NCBI RefSeq assembly: GCF_965638725.1
Contig: NC_134971.1
Coordinates: 377,001-441,000, forward strand
Direction: 5' to 3'
DNA length: 64,000 nucleotides
Source: Aptenodytes patagonicus
Taxonomy: Eukaryota; Chordata; Aves; Sphenisciformes; Spheniscidae
Shown here: positions 12,401 through 20,448 of the stretch, in pieces
How the letters are laid out: every line of letters begins with the position of its first letter
Position numbering within the stretch: the stretch's first letter is position 1
The notes under the pieces: generated by a model
The model's input: only the letters and a program-made list of their open reading frames with translations
Told to the model about the DNA's origin: nothing
The model's database searches: none
Program-made: the position numbers and the translations under genes

Positions 12401-15400
12401 ATTTCAGGAAAGGGTATTCTATTCTGCAAAGGCAAGCTTAGAGAAAGGATCCAGGAACAAGTCACAGTGAGAAAGGAGCCCGTCCGAAGCTTTCTTCCTT
12501 CCTCTCAAAGCTGGAGACATATGATTGATTAACGTCTATCTGCTGATGTGAGACGGTTAGAAGAGACAAATCCGCTTAGTTCCACTTACTGTTGTCTCTT
12601 CTTGTTTAGGTTATCACTAATAATATATGCTGCCTAGTTGCTTATTCGTTCGAGCATCTATGCCAGTGTATTCCATTAACTGGAACATGATACGCCACGT
12701 ATTATGGAGCCAACAATAACTGCAGTAAAACTGAATTATCAGTTCACTTTGCCAGTCCAGCTTCTGTCATTCAGTAAGCATTTGGACATCGCTGCACCAA
12801 AAAAACCCTACATACGTACAGGCAGATTATATGTATCTGTATCTATTTTTACGCAGTCTATTCAACTGCTCTTTGGCTCTTTCTGAGCACGGCCAGAATA
12901 AATCACAGTCATATCAAGTAAAAACACAAGTCTCATTTGAGCACGGTCACATTCACTCATCTGCATACGATGACCACTTCACAGAGCTGTTGCGTATTTA
13001 ATTCTAACTGATAAACATTTTGACTCCAGGACCGCAGCAACACCAGAGGAACTTTTCTATCAGGTTACCTGTATGACAGCGCTAAACCAACATGTATTTC
13101 CAATATTTTTCATTCCAACGGGCCAGTCGCCCACTCTTCTCCAGTCATTCTGCTTGGGGTTCTCTCCCCAGACTTCACAGCGTTTCCTTTTGGAGCGATT
13201 TTTGTTTTCAGCAGAATGCGCTTCCTGTGGTCTGTCACAAAAGATGCACACCGTGCTGTAAAACATCATCTCACAAAGATTCTTGAGAACTACGGGAATC
13301 GTACTCCCCTCTAGTGACAAGCGGGACGCTAGAGCCGGGCGCTGTCGGGTGATACCCAGCGCAACAGGCAACAGATGTCTTATCTGACTCCAGAAAGGTT
13401 TCGGCTCTCGAGTGAGGTGGATGGAAAACATGACTGCAAGACAATTTGGAACGATGGAAGAAGGTAATAAGATATGCGTGTTTTTCTTCATGAACTAGCT
13501 GCGTGCAAAACGGGTGCCCTTAGCCATTATTGGAGGCAAATCCGACCCGCGGTAGAAAGGAGACGGCTACGTAGTGACTGGCGCGAGGTGAATCGACACA
13601 GGAGATTTCAAGGTGCTTTTTCAGCAGGTGCCATAATGCCAGCAGAGCATCCTTTTGTGTGGCACGTCAGCAACAGCAGCAGGGACTCAATAAGCTACGA
13701 CTACACCTGCTTTTTCTATTTCGACCATCACTTCGCAGTGCTGCCCCAGAAGTAAAGGTCAACTACCCAGAAGGCAGTAATGACCCAAGCACCTTCTAAA
13801 AGCAGTAGGTGTACATCTGGTAGGGGATTTATGTTTGTCTTGCAGTTACCAGCTTAAGGATCCACTTACGACACCCGGGAAAACCAAAACCAATTTACGG
13901 ACCCACTGACCTTTCAGCAGCATCTCTTTCCGCAGCCTGAGCTTTTGACGATTCCAGTGGTCTGCAGGCATCGGCTGCGTGGAGGTCATCTTTGTTGTTA
14001 GGGGTAAGTGCAGCAGTAACATCTGGAAGCGGAGGCAGCGTTCTGATCAGTTTTCCACCAGGAGCAGGCAAATGTTCTCTTTAAAAGGAGCTTCTAGAAA
14101 ACGTTGCACCTCACAAATATGATTTTTCAACCGACAGAGCGTCATTTTCTAGCTCAAGTTTTAAATACAAATCCTCGTAGTCTGGATCGTGCTAGGAAAC
14201 CTAAAAAGCCATTGAGTGGGCTGGATGAGGAGAACAGGACAGACCGTGCAGCTGTGTACTGGCCAGATTTCCTTACACCCAAATTCAGAGCTTGAGGGAA
14301 CATTTCAAATCTCTTGAAATAATGAAACAGGAACATCAGCTGCTGCTTACATGTGCTGTGCCTTGACAGCAGTGTTGACAACTGACACTGTTTCGAGAAA
14401 CAAAGGATTTCAATAAAATCGGCACAATCACACAGAATCGCCTTCCTTCGCTCGTGTCGGGATGCTCAGCTATGAGTCATTTCACGTACTAGCTAGGCAG
14501 GAAAGAAGGAGAAAGGAAAACGAGTAGTTCTGGAAGAGGTGGAAGCCTTACACAGTGGAACAAAGGGCAGCCGCACTGTTCCGGGTGTCGCTTCAAAGCT
14601 CCCAGCACAGATTTTTGGCATTGTGAACCTGTCCGGTGATAATTTCACCCGGGAAAGCTCCAGTCAATAGATGTGTCATTAGCAAAAAGGTTTAAAGAAA
14701 CTATTCTCAACTACCTCAGACTACAATTACACTTCTCACATCTAAATGTACCAAACTGACGGCCCGCTTTTGCCAATACCTGTAACGTTTATAAAAACAT
14801 TTTCCAGGTAGTCAGATTGCTAGCTCACACAACATTTTAAGTTTTCATGAAAACACGATACTAAACACTCAATTTGCCCGCTCTGCCCACAGGTGCTGTT
14901 AGAAAGAAACGTACGATCCTTGTCAGTTCTCCATGCTGCTCGCTCTGCTTTAGGAGCTTTCTGGGTTTTCTGTGTTAGCCAAGACCAACCGTTTGAAACA
15001 ACGATAGCTTTGTAACTACGATGTGTCGCCTACAAACGCTATTAAAACGCTATTAAGTCACTTTCCTTTCGGACGCAGCTCTCCTCTGCCAGGAAGGTTT
15101 AGCCCCCTGGGCTGTCCCATGGCAAGTGGCGAGTACTGGCAAAATCAGATCAGCACCAGGACAGGAGCCGGAGGGACTCACTGGCAGAAGCAGGGCGGAC
15201 CGATACTTCCCCCTTTCGGCTCAGGCCGAAACAGGTGAAACCTTAAGGGCGAGGAGAGACGAACCACTTACTTTGTGGGAGCTGTTTGCCCACAGCGCTC
15301 CCTTCCCAAGCGGACGGCTCTGCAGCAGCCGCGTCCTGAGCCGGCTCCTGAGCGTGCTCCTCCGTCAGGAAGGTGACCGCTTCCATTAGGTCTCCATTAG

Positions 15401-18400
15401 CAGCCTAGCAGAACGATAAGGGGGGGGGAAATCCATAGCGCCAGGCTTACTTCATCTACGTTTGCATGACATTTAATGCATCCGTGGTAGAGATAGGCAC
15501 ACCGCCACCAACTCTGCTTTCTCTGGCCATGGGAGAGAGCTATCTGTTGGTGACAAGCAGCAGTAAAAAACCAAGAATAACGAAGGCTTGAATTTCTCTA
15601 TCGGAAAGCACTTTGGCTTTATTACTAGGACAATATAGACTCCATTAACTAATTTCATTTCCCTCACAAGAGATTCGAGTAGTCGCAGGAGGCCTGAAGC
15701 ACGACAGGGTACTTGGCCACCGGGAGAGACTCACAGGAATCAAAACTCTCCGTGGATTTCAAGACATACGTCTCTTACTGAGCTAGGGCTTTCTTCAGAC
15801 CATCGCTACGGGCTAAACTCCTTTAAATTTATTCTAACATTTTCTGGACATCACTTCTCGATGAAACATTTAAGGATTTCCTTAAACAAGCCTCTTTGTA
15901 TATTTTCAGCACAGCCCATGTCCTGCTGCTGCATCTCAAGAGGATGGACGGCGTCTGATGATTCCAGACCGACGCGGTTGCAGCCAGTTTAACCCTACAA
16001 TTTATAAATACCGAAACATGCACTGTGAGGAGGAATCTTTCCAGGTAAACGTTGCTTCCCCGAGTGCCTGAGATTCCTGTGTCCCTTCACTCTGGAGCAA
16101 AGGTGACTGTTCTGGTGACGGGCAAGACAACCACCAGCCACAAAGCATACCGATGTTATTGCACCTGTCCAGAACTCCTGAAGCAGTTTACATGGAGAAA
16201 AACCTACTCTGACCCACTAAGTTTGTGTTTACCGTAATGCACGGATAACAGCCCCGTAGGAGCGAAACTTCCAGGAAATGTTTACAATGTTTTAGCATAG
16301 CACACGCTGCTGCAGCAGAGATTTTAAGGTCTACCGTTAGAAAAACGAACTGTTCTCAACTTAGCGTGGGGTTTTTGTTTCAGATGTGGATGAATACGTA
16401 CGAACCCCAAAACCGCACATTCCCTGCTGACACCAACAAACGCTGGCCTCGCGTTACCTGTTTTGCCTCACGAGTACACCTGAATGAAGCACAAGCGAGG
16501 GGCAGAAAAACAGCGGAGGATTTACCCTTCACCTCCTACGCCAACCAAATTATTCCACACAGCACACGCTGTATTGCTTTCACGGGCCACGCACTGACTA
16601 GTTTAGCGAGGACAAGCTCATTATCAGCCCACAGACAAGCCAGCGAACATCCAAGCCGCGCATTACGTTTTGAGAGAGCCCGAACTTGCCTGACTTTTGG
16701 GACAAATTCAGAGGTCTCCTTTCCACAGAACAATGACAACAGGCACAAACCTTTAGAGCCGCATGGAGGAAAGCTGAATCTTGAATTCCTGTGATCTCTT
16801 TCAGCTGGTTTAAAAGCATCTGGCAATCCTACATGCAAGAAATAAAGAAAGCTCATGTGAAAAGGTGACCAGGACAGACATCAAGCTGTTTCTGCAAGGC
16901 TTGCCGAGGGCTCACCGGAGTATTGCTTCCTTCTTGCCTTTTTACTGACAGATTGACACAAAAACCCAGTCACGCTTGCCTGATAGTAATACCAACGTCA
17001 GCTTGAACATCGCACTCAATTTCCCCCCTCCCCCCCCCCCATATACAGACTAACGTTCAATCCGTCGTATCCTCATGAGCACGTCAGCAGGCCTGGGAGG
17101 AAACGCCGTTCCCCCCCCGTCGGAGGCACCGCACCTGCGGTGGGAACGGGCACCCCCTCCCCCAGGCAGCAGCGGCATGTGCAGCGGGACATATAAGGAG
17201 GCTGCGTGTTCTCAGGGCATCGGCGAGGGGCTATTTTAAGTCTGGCCACACATGCCACTTGTGCATGTCATTTCTCACCGACAATAAGGTGTCAGAATAA
17301 GGGCCCGAGAGGCTGCTGTCGCTTCTCCTCCCCCTACCACACAGGCCACCCGAGGTTTGGCGAGATACCCGGCTCTAGGCTCTAAGCCACGGCCGTCAAC
17401 CTATTCTTTGACTGGTTCAACCACTTGAAAACAACGATTACAGAAATTTTCTTTAACAGACTTATGAAATCTTTGCAGCCTTGGCTTACCACAGGAGCGG
17501 TCGCTGTGCTTACCAAGCCACAAATAACTTCAGTCAACCGGCTATCGGGAGAGGCAGCTCTCTACGAGGAGCCCCTTCCAGCAGCGAGGCCCCCTGTCCC
17601 ACCACACCCCTTTCGCAGCCAGAGTTCAGCTGCTGCCGCCAACGGCTCCGTTCGGCTGAAGTGCGACGCTGCGACATACAGCTCCGTAGCACCGGCACTG
17701 CACGTAGTATGGGAAGGACGTTACAACAGGAAAAACAGCCGGGACTGTATCGCGTATGCCGGATGTATAAAGGCTACCTAGGATCCTGCTGTCAGCACGG
17801 TCCAATGAATCCCAGTTTCTTAAGAGCGCATGTTTAATTAATCTTAACCAACAACGTCAACTACTTTTTTCAGCCGTCCATCCATACCGCTGACGGATGC
17901 TACTCCACACACAAATACCGTAAAAATAGGACGTATCCATATCGGTGGTTAAAACAAACAAAAAAAATCCTAGATTATTTGTTGATGGGAATTCCCCTGA
18001 CAAGTTATTCGTGATATTCCCACCTGAAACACTACTTTTGCTCAACTTTTACAAGAAAAAAGGCGCGTGTGTGCGCACACCTTCCCCCCCCCAACCCGTC
18101 CCGCGCACTCTTTCAGTCCTGAGAAAAGCCGAGACGTGCCAGAAAGCCTCGGGCCCAGCCAGGGGCACGATGAGGAACCGCACGATAAGGAGCCAAGGGT
18201 ACGAGGCCCAGGACGGGCACACTTTCACAAAGGCAAACCACTTATATCATGTTGCTAATTTTGCTACCTTAGCGAGTGGCGTGCTTCTGGGCTAACCCCA
18301 CCTAACGCTGCTGGGCGTATTTTTCCGTTGGAGGAAAAAAACCCATGCTAACAAACCGCGTTACAATAACAAAATCTGAGGCAGGACAGGGCATGATTTT

Positions 18401-20315
18401 CAGGGTTTTTTCTGCTTCACCAAAAGGAGGATTTAACAAAGGCTGCCGTAACCATAAAAGCTAATTACCGATCCACCGCTCTACGTTACCACTTAATATT
18501 CCAATGACTTCCAGCGCGATTTTGTTCAGCCTTTGAGAAGAAAGGTTTGTATTAACAGTGGAGAGCTTATCCCGTACAAGTTTCGAGAGGCTTGCAGCCG
18601 ACTGGCAGCCCACAAGAGCCACCGGGAACCACACTCTGTGCAACAAATTTGTTAAGTTTTTGGGGAGTGCGCGTGGTTTTGTTGCTACAACTAGTCTGGT
18701 TGATCGCTTTTTGAGGTTACGCACCGTGGTGCTTTAAAACAAGCTCCAGAGCTGGTAATTAACACCAGCGTGCTGCTGCTATTAATTCATACTGCACTTG
18801 AAAAACCAAACCAAAGTCCTACCTGCCGGAAAAATAACAACCCAAACCAAAATGCTATTAGTATTAAATTACAGCAACAGGAGATGAGTACAAAACCAAG
18901 AGACTGAGAGGAAGGAGGGTACTGGAGATAAAGATTACAGTTGGCCAGTGAGCGATGAAACTGAAAGGTTTTGCCATTTTCTCAGCTCTAATATGACTCA
19001 CCGTGCTCAGTAGTAGTTTGTTTTGATGAGAAACTGCAAGCGGGGAAGGGAGCTAGGGCAGTGCAGGAGTTCAAGGGGGTTCCAGAAATAACAGCGCGCC
19101 AGGAGGAGGAAGGTGGTGGCGGCCACACAGAAGAGGCACGCAGAGCCACGGCCTTCAGCCTCCACACCTCAGCTGCGCTTTTTATCACAGCGGGAAAATG
19201 GATACGAAGAGGACTAAAAACCCACAGGCGGCAGCAGGAACAATGCCTGCGTTCCTGACCGAGGCTTTTACAAAGCAATATCCATCACGGGAAGGAGCGG
19301 TGGCCAGCGAACGCCTCCTCCATCACCATGCGCTCCTGCACATCAGGCACTGTCCTGACATCGTCCCTGCGCGAGTGGGAAACAGCTGCCGCACAAACGC
19401 AGTTTCTAAACGCACAATGAAAAGATCGATACCCTTCCTCCCACCCACGGCTTTAACGCTGGCCTCTCAGAAGCGTTTCTCTCGCGTCCCGAGAGCGCGG
19501 GGATGCTACAGAGAAGCGGAGACGCCCCTGTAAGGTCGGGACATGCCGGGCTGCACTCCCCTGTGCACGGACACCGACCTCGTGAGCCGAGAGCACGGCG
19601 GAGGAGCGGCGAGCCAGCCGTCCTTTTCAGCGCTCGGGTCCGGATCCCTTTAGAGACAAATGACGCAGAGCCCTGAGGTTTAAGAGCAACAGGTTTTGTT
19701 AACGGGTATCAGAAGACGCTGGTTTCGTGAGAGGGAAAGGAGAAAACTAATTCCTGCTCTTTGCAGAGGAGGAAGCCGTCGTGAGAAGGCCATCCCGAGC
19801 CACCCGCGCGCCCTTCCCACAGGGCAGGCGGCGCGCACCCCGCAAAAACAAATCACGACCGCGCCGTTACTTCGTCCACTGAGGTTTTACAGGCGAACGA
19901 CGCGTCAAGCCCAGCGCGCGCCGAAAGACCGTTTCAAATGAAAGCGCTGAAACACGGCGTCTGGCGGCAGACCGAGGCCGTCGCCCTGCGGGACAGGGCC
20001 CGCAAGGCCACGGAGAGGTGCCTGCCCGCGGGCAGGGAGGAGAGCGCTGGGAACCCGCACCGAGCGGGCACCGGGCTCCGGGCGGGGCCGCGGGGACCCC
20101 CTTCCCCGCGCAGGGCCGCAGGCCTGAGGAGAAGCGGGGTCGCGAAGGCCTGAGGTGCCAAGGCGGGAAGGGCCGGGCCCGGCGGCAGCCCCGGCCCCGT
20201 GGCGCCCGCGGCGGGCGGGAGCAGCCCCCTTCCCCGCACCCCCCCCCCCCTTCCCCTCGCCCCGCGGTCTCACCGCGCCGCCGCCGCCGCCCGGAGCCTG
20301 CAGCTCGGCCGTCAT
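241..20315 (-). CDS. USP28: USP28, ubiquitin carboxyl-terminal hydrolase 28 (3'-partial gene)
   Basis: USP28 is a nuclear cysteine protease that removes ubiquitin from substrates such as MYC and DNA-damage proteins (family knowledge). Joined coding exons on the minus strand: 20315-20274, 16828-16751, 15404-15272, 14022-13911, 13231-13069, 12164-12078, 11236-11099, 10660-10587, 10055-9979, 9598-9450, 7273-7146, 6976-6881, 5953-5774, 4575-4361, 4119-4049, 3725-3497, 1500-1297, 756-617 and cassette exon 426-241. They sum to 2502 nt (834 codons) with every phase closing and no stop. The Cys box [11 protein letters not shown] puts the nucleophile at Cys169, and the His box around [13 protein letters not shown] puts the general base at His600. 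Residues match recalled human USP28 rather than USP25, for example [12 protein letters not shown] and [14 protein letters not shown]. The C-terminal exons, from the segment equivalent to human LSPAMQGVILAIAK onward, are off the left edge. Confidence 0.95.
617..756 (-). CDS. USP28: USP28 exon 18
   Basis: 140 nt, phase 1 to 0. The acceptor is CCCAACAG and the donor GAG|GTAGGA. It encodes [20 protein letters not shown] and [10 protein letters not shown], equivalent to human LSSEHAVIVKEQTAQAI. Confidence 0.93.
1297..1500 (-). CDS. USP28: USP28 exon 17
   Basis: 204 nt, phase 1 to 1. The acceptor is TCTTCCAG and the donor CAG|GTAATA. It encodes [20 protein letters not shown] and [15 protein letters not shown], close to human, with a short extra acidic stretch ([10 protein letters not shown]) at its start. 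It is the first exon after the catalytic domain. Confidence 0.93.
1832..2388 (+). mobile_element. Solo LTR of an avian ERVL-type endogenous retrovirus
   Basis: A 557-bp element flanked by a perfect 5-bp target duplication, ACAGG (1827-1831 and 2389-2393), the size typical of ERVL. It starts CGTCCTGGTTTC (the usual TG is mutated to CG) and ends AAACCACAACA. In plus orientation it has a CRE-like GATGTCAT near 2069, a TATA-like TACATAAA at 2082-2089 and an ATTAAA polyadenylation signal at 2236-2241. The overall sequence matches the widespread bird LTR known from zebra finch (TguLTR/TguERVL type, from memory). No gag, pol or env is present. It lies antisense in a USP28 intron. Confidence 0.85.
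3497..3725 (-). CDS. USP28: USP28 exon 16 (catalytic His box)
   Basis: 229 nt, phase 0 to 1. The acceptor is CTTGCAG and the donor GCAG|GTACTG. It encodes [20 protein letters not shown], in which His600 is the general base, then [16 protein letters not shown] and the palm strand ending [11 protein letters not shown]. All catalytic residues are intact. Confidence 0.97.
4049..4119 (-). CDS. USP28: USP28 exon 15
   Basis: 71 nt, phase 1 to 0. The acceptor is CTTGGCAG and the donor CAG|GTAAGA. It encodes [20 protein letters not shown] then LQQ, equivalent to human [20 protein letters not shown]. Confidence 0.93.
4361..4575 (-). CDS. USP28: USP28 exon 14 (insertion domain)
   Basis: 215 nt, phase 2 to 1. 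The acceptor is CTTCACAG and the donor AAG|GTTGGC, which is weak. A poorly conserved Ser/Pro linker is followed by the conserved [15 protein letters not shown] helix. The CACAG acceptor was preferred over a nearby CTAG because only it matches the phase of exon 13. Confidence 0.88.
5191..5700 (-). mobile_element. CR1 LINE, 5'-truncated 3' end with ORF2 tail
   Basis: The minus strand encodes the C-terminal end of CR1 ORF2: [40 protein letters not shown], and [16 protein letters not shown], as one open frame. It ends in the CR1 3' UTR and tail (GGTTGGACTCGATGATCTTA, then degenerate ATTCTATG-like repeats at 5191-5215). It is in the intron between USP28 exons 13 and 14, in the same orientation as the gene. 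The open frame suggests a moderately young copy; it is far too short to be functional. Confidence 0.93.
5774..5953 (-). CDS. USP28: USP28 exon 13 (insertion domain)
   Basis: 180 nt, phase 2 to 2. The acceptor is TTCTGTAG and the donor GG|GTTAGT. It encodes [20 protein letters not shown], conserved with human, followed by a variable linker ending in VLSQPN. Confidence 0.93.
6881..6976 (-). CDS. USP28: USP28 exon 12 (insertion-domain helix)
   Basis: 96 nt, phase 2 to 2. The acceptor is GTTCAG and the donor GG|GTAAGT. It encodes [20 protein letters not shown] and [11 protein letters not shown]. This charged helix starts the USP25/USP28-specific insertion (USP25/28 catalytic inserted domain), which mediates dimerisation in mammals (family knowledge). 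Confidence 0.93.
7146..7273 (-). CDS. USP28: USP28 exon 11
   Basis: 128 nt, phase 0 to 2. The acceptor is TGTTACAG and the donor CAG|GTGAGT. It encodes [20 protein letters not shown] and [10 protein letters not shown], the USP motif in which the palm strand precedes the insertion domain. Confidence 0.96.
9450..9598 (-). CDS. USP28: USP28 exon 10
   Basis: 149 nt, phase 1 to 0. The acceptor is CATCCAG and the donor GAG|GTTCGT, a weak +3 to +6 sequence. It encodes [20 protein letters not shown], then [15 protein letters not shown] and VKYGQE. The start was chosen because it completes the split Gly codon and restores the human GKPFCNNETFGQ alignment. Confidence 0.9.
9979..10055 (-). CDS. USP28: USP28 exon 9
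   Basis: 77 nt, phase 2 to 1. The acceptor is GAAACAG and the donor G|GTGAGT. It encodes [20 protein letters not shown] followed by EGVHE, matching the human segment with [13 protein letters not shown]. Confidence 0.95.
10587..10660 (-). CDS. USP28: USP28 exon 8 (QDVSEF motif)
   Basis: 74 nt, phase 0 to 2. The acceptor is CTTCTAG and the donor AA|GTGAGT. It encodes [20 protein letters not shown], the conserved QD-x-x-EF box of USPs. It is too short to stand out as an open reading frame, but both splice sites and phases fit. Confidence 0.95.
11099..11236 (-). CDS. USP28: USP28 exon 7
   Basis: 138 nt, 46 codons, phase 0 to 0. The acceptor is AATGCAG and the donor CAG|GTAAAA. It encodes [20 protein letters not shown] and [11 protein letters not shown], thumb-domain helices of the USP fold. 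Confidence 0.95.
12078..12164 (-). CDS. USP28: USP28 exon 6
   Basis: 87 nt, 29 codons, phase 0 to 0. The acceptor is CCTTTCAG and the donor ACT|GTAAGT. It encodes [20 protein letters not shown] and then VLESCHSRT, the helix after the Cys box in the USP fold. It is nearly identical to recalled human USP28. Confidence 0.95.
13069..13231 (-). CDS. USP28: USP28 exon 5 (catalytic Cys box)
   Basis: 163 nt, phase 2 to 0. The acceptor is TGTGACAG and the donor CAG|GTAACC. A basic [13 protein letters not shown] stretch leads into [19 protein letters not shown]. The catalytic Cys169 codon is at 13092-13090. The Cys box is fully conserved, so the enzyme should be active. Confidence 0.97.
13911..14022 (-). 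CDS. USP28: USP28 exon 4 (SIM/UIM segment, divergent)
   Basis: 112 nt, phase 1 to 2. The acceptor is GCTTCCAG and the donor AAAG|GTCAGT. It encodes [20 protein letters not shown] followed by PLESSKAQ. In human USP28 (recalled) this exon holds a SUMO-interacting VIDLT motif and a ubiquitin-interacting motif, DDLQAAIALSLLES. Here VIDL is replaced by VTAAL, and the UIM core has I to D and S to R changes. The NKDDL and LES anchors confirm the alignment. Confidence 0.85.
15272..15404 (-). CDS. USP28: USP28 exon 3 (rest of UBA-like domain)
   Basis: 133 nt, phase 0 to 1. The acceptor is CTGCTAG and the donor [29 protein letters not shown] continues the UBA-like helix; an acidic, Ala-rich linker and a WEGSAVGK segment follow, parallel to the human EVEGSAANK. 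Confidence 0.9.
16751..16828 (-). CDS. USP28: USP28 exon 2 (N-terminal UBA-like start)
   Basis: Twenty-six codons, phase 0 to 0. The acceptor is ...GCATGTAG and the donor AAG|GTTTGT. It encodes [20 protein letters not shown] then LHAALK, matching the first helices of the UBA-like domain in human USP28. Confidence 0.92.
20274..20315 (-). CDS. USP28: USP28 exon 1 coding part (start codon)
   Basis: The ATG at 20315-20313 opens MTAELQ, identical to the recalled human N terminus, followed by a short Gly/Ala tract, giving 14 codons. The donor is GCG|GTGAGA in phase 0. The exon lies in a CpG island. The Gly run is encoded by GGC triplets, so its length may vary between individuals or species. Confidence 0.88.
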
Positions 20316-20324
20316 GCCGGCGGG

Positions 20325-20354
20325 GAGCGGAGCGGAGCGGAGCGGAGCGGAGCG
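20325..20354. repeat. GAGCG pentanucleotide repeat in the USP28 5' UTR
   Basis: About six tandem copies of GAGCG lie directly upstream of the USP28 start codon (CGCTC on the transcribed strand). Confidence 0.8.
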
Positions 20355-20413
20355 GGGCCGCGCCGCCCGCCGCGCATGCGCGGCCGCGCCGGTTCCGGCC
20401 CGGCCCCGGGGTC

Positions 20414-20446
<33 letters not shown>
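20414..20446. repeat. CCG trinucleotide repeat, 11 units
   Basis: Perfect (CCG)11 in the USP28 promoter or 5' UTR, which reads as CGG on the USP28 strand. Such tracts are polymorphic and hard to sequence. Confidence 0.85.

Positions 20447-20448
<2 letters not shown>

Larger units (their letters stand above)
427..20273 (-). other. USP28: USP28 introns: what they hold
   Basis: The introns of 300 bases or more are 757-1296, 1501-3496, 3726-4048, 4576-5773, 5954-6880, 7274-9449, 9599-9978, 10056-10586, 10661-11098, 11237-12077, 12165-13068, 13232-13910, 14023-15271, 15405-16750 and 16829-20273. Apart from the LTR and CR1 copies listed separately, I see only unique AT-rich sequence and simple runs: G20 at 2709-2728, T18 at 8073-8090, a short A run near 8930 and a C run near 17030. 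No second gene is evident in them. Confidence 0.75.

Noticed and set aside
12078-13068. Apparent missing USP28 exon between the Cys box and exon 7
   Set aside because: Closer reading found exon 6 at 12164-12078 with correct splice sites; the gene is not broken there.
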